Assembly: GCA_028767165.1 (NCBI GenBank)
Contig: JARACJ010000006.1
Coordinates: 1 to 64,000, forward strand
From: Proteobacteria bacterium DTSAM18
GTDB taxonomy: Bacteria; Myxococcota_A; UBA796; GCA-2862545
Direction: 5' to 3'
Length of the DNA stretch: 64,000 nucleotides
Positions 17,177-26,068 of this stretch are shown one piece after another. A program made the position numbers and the translations under genes. Each line of letters opens with the position of its first letter. The first letter of the stretch is position 1. The notes below the pieces were generated by a model that was not told where the DNA came from, did not search any database, and saw only the letters and a list, made by a program, of their open reading frames with translations.

Positions 17177-18099
17177 TGGGCATCGAGAGTGACTTCATCT
17201 GGTTCGATGGCCAGATGGTGCCCTTCGAGCAGGCCAACGTGCACGTGCTGTCCCACACGCTCCACTACGGTCTGGGTGCCTTCGAGGGCATCCGGGCCTA
17301 CGAGCAGCCCGACGGCAGCGCGGGCGTGTGGCGCCTGAAGGAGCACATCGATCGCCTGATCGACACCATGCGCATCCTGCAGATGGAGGTCGCCTGGACC
17401 TCCGAGGAGCTGCAGCAGGCGTGTCTCGACGTGCTGCAGAAGAACGGCTTCTCGGCGGCCTACCTTCGTCCCCTCGCCTTCCTCGGCCACGGCCAGATGG
17501 GCCTGGGCGCGCGGGGCAACAAGGTCCACGTGGCCATCGCGGCCTGGAAGTGGGGCGCGTACATGGGTGACGACGGCCTCGACAAGGGCGTGCGCCTCCG
17601 TACGAGCTCGTTCACCCGCAACCACCCCAACGCGGCCATGTCCCGCGCCAAGGTGGTGGGTCACTACGTCAACAGCATCATCGCCCGCTACGAAGCGAAC
17701 GACGACGGCTTCGACGAGGCCCTGATGCTCGACGGCCACGGCTTCGTGGCCGAAGGCACCGGCGAGAACGTCTTCGTCCGCAAGGGCGACGAGATCCTCA
17801 CGCCCCCGGTCACCAACATCCTGCCCGGCATCACCCGCCAGACGATGATGGAGATCATGGAGCACGAGGGCCTCACCGTAAAGGAGACCCTCTTCGGTCG
17901 CGACGCCTTCTACGTGGCCGATGAGGCCTGGATGGTGGGTACGGCAGCAGAGGTCACCCCCATCGGAAGCCTCGATCGCCGCACCATCGGCGATGGCAGC
18001 CCCGGTGAGCTGACGAAGAAGCTGCAAACGGTCTACCATGACGCCGTGCGCGGAAAGGTCGACTGGATGCGCCACCACATCACCACCGTCGCGCTGTGA
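17176..18099 (+). CDS. ilvE: Branched-chain amino acid aminotransferase
   Basis: A fold-type IV PLP aminotransferase of 307 residues that interconverts Leu, Ile, Val and their 2-oxo acids with glutamate. It shows HTLHYGLGAFEGIRAY near the N-terminus, the PLP lysine K159 in AMSRAKVVGHYVNS, EGTGENVF, and LPGITRQTMMEI in the cofactor phosphate region. Length and motifs fit IlvE rather than D-amino acid transaminase or ADC lyase. The start overlaps the upstream stop (TGATG). The next gene, an aconitase-superfamily protein related to isopropylmalate isomerase, supports a link to leucine metabolism. Confidence 0.93.
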   Translation: MGIESDFIWFDGQMVPFEQANVHVLSHTLHYGLGAFEGIRAYEQPDGSAGVWRLKEHIDRLIDTMRILQMEVAWTSEELQQACLDVLQKNGFSAAYLRPLAFLGHGQMGLGARGNKVHVAIAAWKWGAYMGDDGLDKGVRLRTSSFTRNHPNAAMSRAKVVGHYVNSIIARYEANDDGFDEALMLDGHGFVAEGTGENVFVRKGDEILTPPVTNILPGITRQTMMEIMEHEGLTVKETLFGRDAFYVADEAWMVGTAAEVTPIGSLDRRTIGDGSPGELTKKLQTVYHDAVRGKVDWMRHHITTVAL

Positions 18100-18105
18100 G
18101 TCCCC

Positions 18106-18132
18106 GGGGGCGGGGTCCACAGCCCCGCCCCC
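18106..18132 (+). terminator. GC-rich hairpin after ilvE
   Basis: GGGGGCGGGG and CCCCGCCCCC form a perfect 10-bp stem around a 7-base loop, 7 bases past the ilvE stop. No T-run follows, so it may reduce rather than stop transcription into the next gene, which starts at 18144. Confidence 0.5.
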
Positions 18133-18143
18133 AGGGTTGACTC

Positions 18144-20075
18144 GTGCGAAAGACCGGACGCATCCTCCATCTGCTGGCTGATCCCGACGCCATCGAACGC
18201 CAGCTCCACGGCGACGATCTGCACCCCGCCCGGGGCGCGGCGTATGCCTACGGCGTGAACACCGACGCCATGATCTCCGGACGGGCGTGCACCCTCGGGT
18301 ACACGCCGGAGATCCTAGGTCCGCACTTCCTGCAGGACTACAGGGGCGTGGTCCACGAGGGCGACATCGCCCGTGGCGGCTTCCAGATCCTCGTCGGCGG
18401 CCATGCCTACGGCACCGGCTCCAGCCGCGAGGCCGCCGTCGTGGCCCACCAGGGCGCCGGCATCGAGCTGGTGGTGGCCGACAGCTTCCAGCGCATCTTC
18501 CAGGAGAACATGGTGTTCTCCGGCATGCCCTTCACGACCGATCGGAGCGTCCTCACCCGCCTAGAACAGGAAGAGGACGTGCCGGCCGAGACCTTCACGG
18601 AGGGGCTGCCGCCGCTGTTCCGGGCCGTCGCGGAGCGCGGTGGCCTGCTCGCCTACGCCAACGCCATGCTCGATGGAGAGCAGGGGCCCACGTGGTCCAT
18701 CGAGCGGACGGCGCGCCCGATGACCATCACCGAGAAGATCATCGCCCGCCACGTGTGGCGGGGTCCCGGCCTGTCCGATGGCGTGTGCCACGTCCGCCCG
18801 GGGGAGCAGGTGCTCGCTCGGGTCGCCTTCCGGGGCATGCACGAGTACACCACCGGCATGGTCATGAGCCTGTACGAGCAGGCGTTCGGCAACAGCCAGG
18901 TGGTCCGACCGGACGAGGTGGCCGTGTTCGAGGACCACTTCGTGCTGCTCTCGGAAGACGAGGTGCCCGACGCCGTGCAGGACGCACGCCTCGCCCCGGC
19001 ACGCAGGCTCACCGAGGAGATGCTCCAGGCCGCCCTCGACCACGGGCTCACCGTCCACGGGCCGTCCGGCGACCGTGCCGCCGGCGTGTGCCACCGGGTC
19101 GTCGTGGAGGAGTATGCGCTGCCGGGCCAGATCATCTGCCTGACCGACTCCCACACACCCACCGCAGGCGTGCTCAACACGTTCGCCTTCGGGGTGGGCA
19201 GCACGGCCATGGCGTTCGCCCTGCGCACGGGCCTCATGCCCGTCACCGTGCCCCGCACCATCCGCGTGGAGCTCACCGGCATGCCGCGGCAGGGGCTGTC
19301 CCCCAAGGACGTCATCCTGCACCTGATCGGCTCGAAGACCCTGCGGGAGGAGACCTGGCGCACCTCCCCCACCGACACCTGCGTGCTCGAGTTCGGAGGG
19401 CCGGCGCTGCAGCACTGGTCCGTGGACGAGCTGAGCGTGCTCACCAACATGACCGTAGAGGGCGGCATGATGACCGGCGTCGTGGAGCCCTGCGAGCCCG
19501 TCCGCCGCTTCCTCTCCGGCAAGCGCCAGCAGCGCATCCCCGAGGGCTTCGTCCGCGCCGACGAAGGCGCCGAGTACGCCGAGGTGATCCACCTCCACCT
19601 GCCGGACGTGCCCCTCACCGTGGCCACGCCGGGCGACAGCCGCAACCGATCCCCCCTCGACGAACAGCAGACGGTGCCCATCCACAACGTCGTGATCGCC
19701 TCCTGCACGGGCGGCAGCCTCGACGATCTGCGGGCCGCCGCACGGGTACTTCGGGGCCGCGCCTTCGCCGACGGCGTCCGCGTCACGGTGACCCCGAGCT
19801 CCGAGCGCGTCGCCGAGGCCGCGGAGGCCGAGGGCGTGCTGCAGGTGTTCCGGGACCTCGGTGCCACCATCACGCCGCCGGGCTGCGGATCGTGCATCGG
19901 CAACGGCCCGGGCATCCCCGAGGCCGGGGAGACCACGGTCTCCACCACCAACCGCAACTTCGCCCGCAGGATGGGCGCGCCGGGGCCCGTGTACCTGGCC
20001 TCCCCCGCCGTGGCTGCGGCGAGCGCGGTGACGGGCTACCTCACGGACCCCACCCGCCTTCCGCCTCTGCCCTGA
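18144..20075 (+). CDS. Aconitase-superfamily hydro-lyase with swapped domain order
   Basis: A 643-residue protein whose small swivel domain (LeuD-like) comes first: YGVNTDAMISGR near residue 40 and AYGTGSSRE, with R95. The large LeuC-like part starts at TITEKIIARH (residue 194) and has TDSHTPTAG (D335) and the three predicted [4Fe-4S] cysteines C521 (ASCTGG), C581 and C584 (CGSCIG). All catalytic landmarks are kept, so it should be active. The family includes isopropylmalate isomerase, homoaconitase and aconitase, and the substrate cannot be fixed from sequence. Its position after ilvE favours leucine or a related pathway. GTG 18144 is the start, with weak Shine-Dalgarno. Confidence 0.85.
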   Translation: MRKTGRILHLLADPDAIERQLHGDDLHPARGAAYAYGVNTDAMISGRACTLGYTPEILGPHFLQDYRGVVHEGDIARGGFQILVGGHAYGTGSSREAAVVAHQGAGIELVVADSFQRIFQENMVFSGMPFTTDRSVLTRLEQEEDVPAETFTEGLPPLFRAVAERGGLLAYANAMLDGEQGPTWSIERTARPMTITEKIIARHVWRGPGLSDGVCHVRPGEQVLARVAFRGMHEYTTGMVMSLYEQAFGNSQVVRPDEVAVFEDHFVLLSEDEVPDAVQDARLAPARRLTEEMLQAALDHGLTVHGPSGDRAAGVCHRVVVEEYALPGQIICLTDSHTPTAGVLNTFAFGVGSTAMAFALRTGLMPVTVPRTIRVELTGMPRQGLSPKDVILHLIGSKTLREETWRTSPTDTCVLEFGGPALQHWSVDELSVLTNMTVEGGMMTGVVEPCEPVRRFLSGKRQQRIPEGFVRADEGAEYAEVIHLHLPDVPLTVATPGDSRNRSPLDEQQTVPIHNVVIASCTGGSLDDLRAAARVLRGRAFADGVRVTVTPSSERVAEAAEAEGVLQVFRDLGATITPPGCGSCIGNGPGIPEAGETTVSTTNRNFARRMGAPGPVYLASPAVAAASAVTGYLTDPTRLPPLP

Positions 20076-20095
20076 GGCCAGCCCGAGGAGTCCCC

Positions 20096-20863
20096 ATGCA
20101 GGTCGTCACCTGGAACGTCAATTCCCTGCGGCAACGCCTGGAGCACCTGGCCCGCTACGTGGAGCTGACCCAGCCGGACGTGCTCTGTCTGCAGGAGACC
20201 AAGGTCGTCGACAAGCTGTTCCCCCACGACGTGGCGGAGGAGCTCGGCTACACCCACCGGCTGATCCACGGGCAGAAGACCTACAACGGCGTGGCCATCC
20301 TCTCCCGGCTGCCCATGGAGGATGCCGTCGCGGGCTTCACCATCGGCGAGGCCGATCCCCAGGCGCGCCTCGTCCGCGCGACGATCGAGGGCGTGCGGAT
20401 CTACAACTGCTACGTGCCCAACGGCTCCCCCGTGGGCTCCGCCAAGTTCCGCTACAAGCTCGACTGGCTCAAGCGCCTCAAGAAGGAGCTCGACGCCGAT
20501 GCGCACCCCGACACCCTCGTGTGCGGCGACATGAACATCGCCCCGGACGACGCCGACGTGTACGACCCCTTCGAGGCCGACGACGAGCTGCTGGCGACCC
20601 CGGCCGAGCGCAACACCCTCAAGCGGGTGCTCGGAAAGAACCTGAAGGACGTCTACAGGGCAAGGAACCCCTTCGCGACCGAGTTCTCCTGGTGGGACTA
20701 CCGGGCCAACGCCTTCCGCAACAACCACGGCTACCGCATCGATCACATCTACCTCACCGACACCCTGATGAAGCGTGCGGGCGAGGTCACCATCGATCGC
20801 GTCACGCGCACGTGGGACAAGCCCACCGACCACGCACCTGTGCGGGTCGAGCTGAAGGCATGA
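20096..20863 (+). CDS. xthA: Exodeoxyribonuclease III / AP endonuclease
   Basis: A 255-residue Mg-dependent enzyme of the EEP superfamily that cleaves DNA at abasic sites and trims 3' ends in base excision repair. It has TWNVNSLRQRL at the N-terminus, CLQETK (catalytic Glu), NCYVPNG, GDMNIAP, and the C-terminal GYRIDHIYLT and TDHAPV with catalytic Asp and His. ATG 20096 follows a GAGGA Shine-Dalgarno sequence. Its stop overlaps the start of the methyltransferase gene by ATGA, so the pair is co-translated. Confidence 0.95.
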   Translation: MQVVTWNVNSLRQRLEHLARYVELTQPDVLCLQETKVVDKLFPHDVAEELGYTHRLIHGQKTYNGVAILSRLPMEDAVAGFTIGEADPQARLVRATIEGVRIYNCYVPNGSPVGSAKFRYKLDWLKRLKKELDADAHPDTLVCGDMNIAPDDADVYDPFEADDELLATPAERNTLKRVLGKNLKDVYRARNPFATEFSWWDYRANAFRNNHGYRIDHIYLTDTLMKRAGEVTIDRVTRTWDKPTDHAPVRVELKA

Positions 20864-21690
20864 GCCGCCGCCACAAGGTGATCGTGGGCCCCCTTCCCTC
20901 CTGGATCCGGCCCCTGGACCTGCTCGGCCCGGGTTCGTGGCAGGACGACGAGCGCGAGCCCGGACACGTCGTCGGGGAGCTGTCCACCGACGACGCCGCG
21001 TGGCTGATGGCCCGGCTCCGAGGTCTCGGCTTCGACGGGCAGCCGGTCACCGTGAGGGTGTTCCCCCGCCTCTCCCGCCCCCAGATCCGCGCTGGTCGCA
21101 CCCGTGTGGCGCGGGATCTCCGCGACGGCACACCGGGCTTCACCCGCACGGGCACCCGCCTCGACGAGGAGGGCCGCTTCAGCCTCACTCCCGAGGCCAT
21201 CGCGCTGTGGATGGGCAAGCAGGCGAAGGGGCACTCGGTGCTCGACCTGTGCGCCGGTGCCGGCGGCAACGCCATCGGGTTCGCCCGTGCCGGCTGCAAG
21301 GTGACGGCCATCGAGCCGGAGGCGGACCGCGTGGAGCTCGCGCGCCACAATGCCGAGGTCTACGGCGTCGCGAGCCATGTCACCGTCCTGCGCGGGCGCG
21401 CCCAGGACCACCTCGACGAGGCCGCCGACATCGTGTTCCTCGACCCACCCTGGGGTGGTCAGACGGACCCGGCGGACACGCCGGTGGCCGACCTGCCCCT
21501 CCTCGCGGAGCTGTGGGGGCCCCTCACGGAGCGCTTCGACCGCGTGTGGGCGAAGGTGCCCCACTCCACCCGCATCCACGAGCTCTCCCCCGCCCCGACC
21601 CGGGTCACGCCCGTCTACGGCAGGGGCAAGGGGGATCGTCACCGCATCAAGTTCCTCTGGCTTCGCCACGAAGCACCACCGAAGGACTGA
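20860..21690 (+). CDS. TGS1-like class I SAM-dependent methyltransferase
   Basis: A 276-residue Rossmann-fold methyltransferase. The SAM motif is VLDLCAGAGGNAIGFA, followed by an acidic motif (VTAIEPEADR) and the catalytic DPPWGG. DPPWGG is the signature of the TGS1/RNA cap guanine-N2 methyltransferase family, whose bacterial members have mostly unknown substrates. The N-terminal 110 residues are a separate Arg-rich domain that could bind nucleic acid. It overlaps xthA and ends in a palindrome shared with the convergent gene. Confidence 0.85.
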   Translation: MSRRHKVIVGPLPSWIRPLDLLGPGSWQDDEREPGHVVGELSTDDAAWLMARLRGLGFDGQPVTVRVFPRLSRPQIRAGRTRVARDLRDGTPGFTRTGTRLDEEGRFSLTPEAIALWMGKQAKGHSVLDLCAGAGGNAIGFARAGCKVTAIEPEADRVELARHNAEVYGVASHVTVLRGRAQDHLDEAADIVFLDPPWGGQTDPADTPVADLPLLAELWGPLTERFDRVWAKVPHSTRIHELSPAPTRVTPVYGRGKGDRHRIKFLWLRHEAPPKD

Positions 21691-21703
21691 TCCGGATCAG
21701 TCC
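21684..21703. terminator. Perfect 20-base palindrome holding two convergent stop codons
   Basis: GGACTGATCC and GGATCAGTCC are exact reverse complements. The plus-strand stop (21688-21690) and the minus-strand stop (21697-21699) both lie inside it. It can fold into a 10-bp stem on either strand and may serve as a short bidirectional terminator, though no T-run follows. Confidence 0.5.
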
Positions 21704-23058
21704 CGCCGGCGCACGCCCCACAACAGCCCCACCGCGAGCAGGGAGGCCCATCCGCCCACCGGAGACAGACCGGTGCTGCACCCGCAGATGGTGTAGATGG
21801 TGGACGGGTTGTCGTTCCAGGGGTCGTTGTCGCCACCACCGCCGTTCGGGTCGGACGTGGCCACGTCCACCTTTCCGATCAGGGGGATGCGCACCTCGGG
21901 CTGCAGGGGATCGGACGTGTAGAACACGAGCTCGGCCTCGTACTCCCCCTCGACGAGCGGCTCGAAGGTGACCACGGCCTCGTCGAGACCTCCCGCCACG
22001 GCGAACAGCTCCGGCGGGCCGACGGTGAAGGCGGGATCGCCCTGCACCTCGGGCCAGCCCATGAGCTCGAGCTGGCCGTCGTTGAAGAAGCCCACCTGGT
22101 AGGTGGCGGACTCGCCGGCCTCCATGCGGGCGAACTCGATGTCGGTGAGCGGGAGATCCAGCGCGGGGAGCGGGTGGCGGTAGTCCTGGCTGTCGAACTC
22201 GATGGTCTCGCTGCCGAAGAAGACGGGGAAGGTCTCCTCCCAGATGTCGAAGCCGAAGCTGCCGAGGTCGAGGTCGCCGAGGAAGTCGAGCGTGACGGCC
22301 ACCTCCCCGTCGACGGAGATCGTGTAGCCGACGTCGACCACGGTCTCGACCTCGTACTCGGTGGTGAGATCGAGGTAGCCCGGGTTGTCGTACAGGTACA
22401 TCACGCTCGGTTCGAGGACCGAGTCCATCACGAAGCGGTCGTCCTCGTTCTCGGTGACCAGACGATCCCCCATCACCGTGGCCTCGAGCTCGGGCTGGCC
22501 CTCGATGGTGAGGGAGGGGGTGACGGACACGACGTACAGGGACACCGAGAACAGATCGATCGGCAGCTCGAACTGCAGATCCTCGTTGCTGGAATCCAGC
22601 GTGATCTCCGAGGGATCCTGCCCCTCGAGCAGGAAGGGCAGGAAGTCCTGCACCTCGATGTCGAAGTCATACTCGTCGGCGAGCAGCTCGATGTTGAAGG
22701 CGTAGGACTCGACCTCGATGCCGAGGTCGATGGTGAAGCCCACGCTCGACTGCATGGACACCCGGCCCGAGCCCTCCACCGGCTCGATCACGTGCTCGAT
22801 GCCGTCTTCGAAGGGCCAGCGAAGCTGCGAGGTGGCATCCATCACCATGTCCATCACGGACTGGCCGTAGATCTCGAGCCCCGGCGTGATGGTGACCTCT
22901 GTGATCAGCAGGTCGATCTCGATGGGGAACGCGATGGGGATCGAGGAGTCGAGCACCACCTGCTGGCCCTCGAAGTGCAGATCCTGTTCCTCGGACTGGA
23001 ACTCCTGGGCCGAAGCCGTGGTGCACAGGAGCATGAGAGCTGGCAGCAGACGGTACAT
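21697..23058 (-). CDS. Surface protein with HYDIN-like domain and C-terminal sorting tail
   Basis: A 453-residue acidic, beta-rich exported protein with signal peptide MYRLLPALMLLCTTASA. Around residues 320-400 a domain resembles ASPM/SPD-2/Hydin Ig-like modules (FFNDGQLELMGWPEV, then VVTFEPLVEGEYEAELVF and TSDPLQPEV). The C-terminus reads CGCS, a Pro/Gly-containing hydrophobic segment, then RRRD, the layout of MYXO-CTERM-type sorting tails that direct proteins to the cell surface in myxobacteria. The central region has no recognised family. It lies 48 bases downstream of the RNA methyltransferase and may be cotranscribed with it. Confidence 0.85.
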   Translation of the reverse strand: MYRLLPALMLLCTTASAQEFQSEEQDLHFEGQQVVLDSSIPIAFPIEIDLLITEVTITPGLEIYGQSVMDMVMDATSQLRWPFEDGIEHVIEPVEGSGRVSMQSSVGFTIDLGIEVESYAFNIELLADEYDFDIEVQDFLPFLLEGQDPSEITLDSSNEDLQFELPIDLFSVSLYVVSVTPSLTIEGQPELEATVMGDRLVTENEDDRFVMDSVLEPSVMYLYDNPGYLDLTTEYEVETVVDVGYTISVDGEVAVTLDFLGDLDLGSFGFDIWEETFPVFFGSETIEFDSQDYRHPLPALDLPLTDIEFARMEAGESATYQVGFFNDGQLELMGWPEVQGDPAFTVGPPELFAVAGGLDEAVVTFEPLVEGEYEAELVFYTSDPLQPEVRIPLIGKVDVATSDPNGGGGDNDPWNDNPSTIYTICGCSTGLSPVGGWASLLAVGLLWGVRRRD

Positions 23059-23106
23059 GGGGACCTCCGTCCCCGCCTTCTACACGATCCAACCTGGGTT
23101 TCCAAG

Positions 23107-24345
23107 CTACCGATCGAAATCGTCCTCACTGCCGCCGAGCTCCGAACACCCGGCCACCACGACGGGCACGCCGCCGTTCTTGAACTCCGCCAGCAGCTCG
23201 AAGCGTCCGAGCCAGTGCAGCTTGACGGTCTTCGGCACGAGCACCACCGCCCGCCAGCCCTCCCAGCGGCTCAGGGCCCGTCCCCAGGCCCGATAGGCCG
23301 GCTCGAGATCGTAGCCGGAGCCCACCCTCAGGCCGTAGGGCATGTTCGCCACCAGCAGTCCGGGCCCCCGAAGAGGTGGGACGTCCTCGAAGCGGCTGTT
23401 GACGAAGCGGACCTTCGAGCTCACGCCGGCCCGGCGCGCGTTGGACTCGCTCGCCTCGATGGCGCCGCCGTTGCGGTCGATGCCCATGAACGTGGGCAGA
23501 TCCCCGACACGAGGCGGCCTCGGTTCCGACCACTGCTTGCCCTTGAAGACCGGCCAGTGCGCGAACGACGGCACGAGCTTGAGGTGCACGGGCATGCCGG
23601 CGGCCTGGCGGGCGGCTTCGATGACGAAGGTGCCCGAGCCGCACATGAAGTCGACCACCGGCTCGTCGCCCTCGAAGCCTGCGATGTGCAGCATGGCGCT
23701 CGCGAGGTTCTCCCGCAGGGGCGCCTTGGCGGTGGCCTGACGCCAGCCCCGGCGGTGGAGCAGCTCGCCGCTGCAGTCGATGGAGATCTCCGCGCGATCC
23801 CCCTCGATGCGCACGAAGACCTCCTGGGTCGGACGCCGGGCGCCACCGAACTGCCCCGGTCGGCCTCGCAGGGAGTCGGAGATGCCGAGCTCCACCTTGC
23901 GGGCCACGACATCCTTGCGGCGGAGCTTGGCAGCGGCGGTCGCCACCTTCACCTCGACCTTCTGCCGGGCCACCACGAACTGCTGCCACGGAATGCTCCG
24001 CACACCGTGGGCGAGCTCCTCGAGGCTGCCGGCGCGCACCTTCGCCAGCCGCATCCGCACCCGGCCCGCGATCCAGCTTCGCTGGTGCACCTTGACGAGG
24101 TTGTCCCAGGTGGCGGGAAACTCCACCATGCCGTCCTGGACCTTGCCCTCGATACCGAGTGCCGCCAGCTCCTCTGCAAGGGAGCTCTCGAGACCGGGAT
24201 GGACGAGGGCCACGGCCTTTCGACCGGTCAATCCATCACTCTCCGCCTTGCCCGCGCCCCTGCGTGCCGGTGCACGCGAGCGTCCGCCCGATGGTTTCCG
24301 GGAAGGCGCGGGTCGCCGGGACCTGTTCTTGGGAGTTCCTCTCAT
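23107..24345 (-). CDS. THUMP-domain RNA methyltransferase (RlmL/Trm14-like)
   Basis: A 412-residue protein with a basic, Arg/Lys/Pro-rich N-terminal tail, a THUMP-type RNA-binding domain (about residues 45-170), and a class I SAM methyltransferase domain with DFMCGSGTFVIEAARQAAG and GIDRNGGAIEASE. The catalytic motif reads NMPYG where relatives have NPPYG. The family makes m2G in rRNA or tRNA; the target here is not clear. ATG 24345 is preceded by AAGGAAG. It is divergent from the kinase gene. Confidence 0.88.
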   Translation of the reverse strand: MRGTPKNRSRRPAPSRKPSGGRSRAPARRGAGKAESDGLTGRKAVALVHPGLESSLAEELAALGIEGKVQDGMVEFPATWDNLVKVHQRSWIAGRVRMRLAKVRAGSLEELAHGVRSIPWQQFVVARQKVEVKVATAAAKLRRKDVVARKVELGISDSLRGRPGQFGGARRPTQEVFVRIEGDRAEISIDCSGELLHRRGWRQATAKAPLRENLASAMLHIAGFEGDEPVVDFMCGSGTFVIEAARQAAGMPVHLKLVPSFAHWPVFKGKQWSEPRPPRVGDLPTFMGIDRNGGAIEASESNARRAGVSSKVRFVNSRFEDVPPLRGPGLLVANMPYGLRVGSGYDLEPAYRAWGRALSRWEGWRAVVLVPKTVKLHWLGRFELLAEFKNGGVPVVVAGCSELGGSEDDFDR

Positions 24346-24515
24346 TGTCTGCTTCCTTGCTACGCTTTTTCTACCGCATGAGCCAGATGCACGCGACGGG
24401 AAGGAACCCCGGCACCGATGTCCGAGGTGGACCTGATCGCTGAAAATCGGCAGAATGACTGTCACATGGGGTAGGACCCGCGTGGGTCCGTCCCAGAAAC
24501 CGTTCGGGTGAGCGC

Positions 24516-26018
24516 GTGTCCGAAGACCAACTCCACACAGTACCTGACCGGCATGGCTTGCAACCAAGCAAGCGAATTGCTGGGAGATACGAGCTCGGCC
24601 ACCTGATCGCCCGGGGCGGAATGGCCACCGTGTATCTCGCCGAGCACATCGACCTCAAACGAAAGGTGGCGTTGAAGATCCTCCATCCCCCCGAGGACAG
24701 CGACGACACCATCGACTTCGAGAAGCGCTTCCGGCTCGAGGCCCAGACCCTCGCTTCACTGACCCACCCCAACATCGTCACCCTGCACGACTTCGGGGAG
24801 CTCGAGGACGGCACCTGCTTCCTCGCCATGGAGTACGTCGAGGGCCCGCGCCTCACCGACCTCATCAAGAGTGGTCCGATGGCGCCCGAGCGCGCCCTCA
24901 CCCTCATGCTGCAGGTGTGCCAGGCGCTTCGCTACGCCCACCGCCAGGGCGTCATCCACCGGGATCTGAAGCCCTCCAACCTGCTGATCCGCCAGCACCC
25001 GGACGGCTCCGAACAGCTCAAGGTGGTCGACTTCGGCCTCGTCAAGCTCACCGACCTCGAGCAGACCCGCACCCGCGCCGGCCTCATCCTCGGCTCTCCC
25101 CACTGCATGTCACCCGAGCAGGTGAAGGGCGTGGATGTCGGCCCGGAGTCCGACATCTACTCCATCGGCATCCTGATGTACCGGTGCCTCACCGGCGCCT
25201 ACCCCTTCCGGGGCCCCAACAGCGCCGCCACGATGATGGGCCACCTGAACAAGCCGGTGCCCACCTTCGCATCCATCGAGTCCGATCTGCGGATCCCCCC
25301 CGGCCTCGAGGACATCGTCCGCACATGCCTGAACAAGGAGCCCGCCGACCGCTATGGCTCCATCGACGACCTGCTCCTCGCGCTCTCCCAGGTGGTCGAC
25401 TTCCCCATGGACCCCATGGGCACCTCCTCCGTGGTGCTGTCCACGCTCCAGCAGGAGTTCCCGTCGGTGGTGCTCCGCAAGCAGCAGCAGGTGCGTACCT
25501 CCCGGCTCGCCCCCATGGCTCTCGGGTTCTTCTCCGCGCTGGCGATCGCCGCGGCGTTCGCGATCAAGTGCGGTCCCCAGGCCCAGGACGTCTCGCCTCC
25601 GGATCAGGTGAGCATGGTGGAGCGACCACTCACGCAGGAGGCCATCTCCACTCCGCCGAGCGTACCCGAGGGCGCCGCAGCGCTCGAGCCGTCCTCCGAC
25701 GGGGTCGACGACCTCGAGACCGAGGACGCCGTCCCGCTCGAGCAGGTCGATCCCCCCGAGCCTCCTCCCGAGGCCGAGGCCCCGGCGCCGAAGACCCGCC
25801 CGACCCCTCGACCGCGTCGCCGACAGAAAGCACGGGAGACCAGCCAGAACCAGGCATCTTCGGCTGATCATCAGCGTACTGAAGATGAAAATTCGTCCAC
25901 CGCACCGCTCGTGGAGCCATCGGAACAGCCGGCACGGTCTCCCGAAAACACAGATGCCTCCAAGCCTTCTGACGACAAGGGTGACGGAAGCTACATGGAC
26001 ATGCCCGAAGACTGGTAG
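24516..26018 (+). CDS. Membrane-anchored Ser/Thr protein kinase
   Basis: A Hanks-type kinase of 500 residues. The catalytic domain (about 22-290) has the Gly-rich loop ARGGMATVY, the Lys of VALKIL, HRDLKPSN with D150, DFG, and SPEQVKG in the activation region. Then come a linker, one membrane helix (MALGFFSALAIAAAFAIKCG) and a low-complexity Pro/Glu/Ser-rich exterior tail ending DMPEDW. The kinase domain is cytoplasmic, and the tail has no sensor domain I recognise. The start is GTG 24516. It lies directly upstream of the TonB-dependent receptor gene, so the kinase may regulate or be regulated with it; that link is an inference. Confidence 0.93.
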   Translation: MSEDQLHTVPDRHGLQPSKRIAGRYELGHLIARGGMATVYLAEHIDLKRKVALKILHPPEDSDDTIDFEKRFRLEAQTLASLTHPNIVTLHDFGELEDGTCFLAMEYVEGPRLTDLIKSGPMAPERALTLMLQVCQALRYAHRQGVIHRDLKPSNLLIRQHPDGSEQLKVVDFGLVKLTDLEQTRTRAGLILGSPHCMSPEQVKGVDVGPESDIYSIGILMYRCLTGAYPFRGPNSAATMMGHLNKPVPTFASIESDLRIPPGLEDIVRTCLNKEPADRYGSIDDLLLALSQVVDFPMDPMGTSSVVLSTLQQEFPSVVLRKQQQVRTSRLAPMALGFFSALAIAAAFAIKCGPQAQDVSPPDQVSMVERPLTQEAISTPPSVPEGAAALEPSSDGVDDLETEDAVPLEQVDPPEPPPEAEAPAPKTRPTPRPRRRQKARETSQNQASSADHQRTEDENSSTAPLVEPSEQPARSPENTDASKPSDDKGDGSYMDMPEDW

Positions 26019-26068
26019 TGTCGAAGGAACAGCGGACCGCCCATTGTCGGCGTTTTCCCGGAGGTTCT

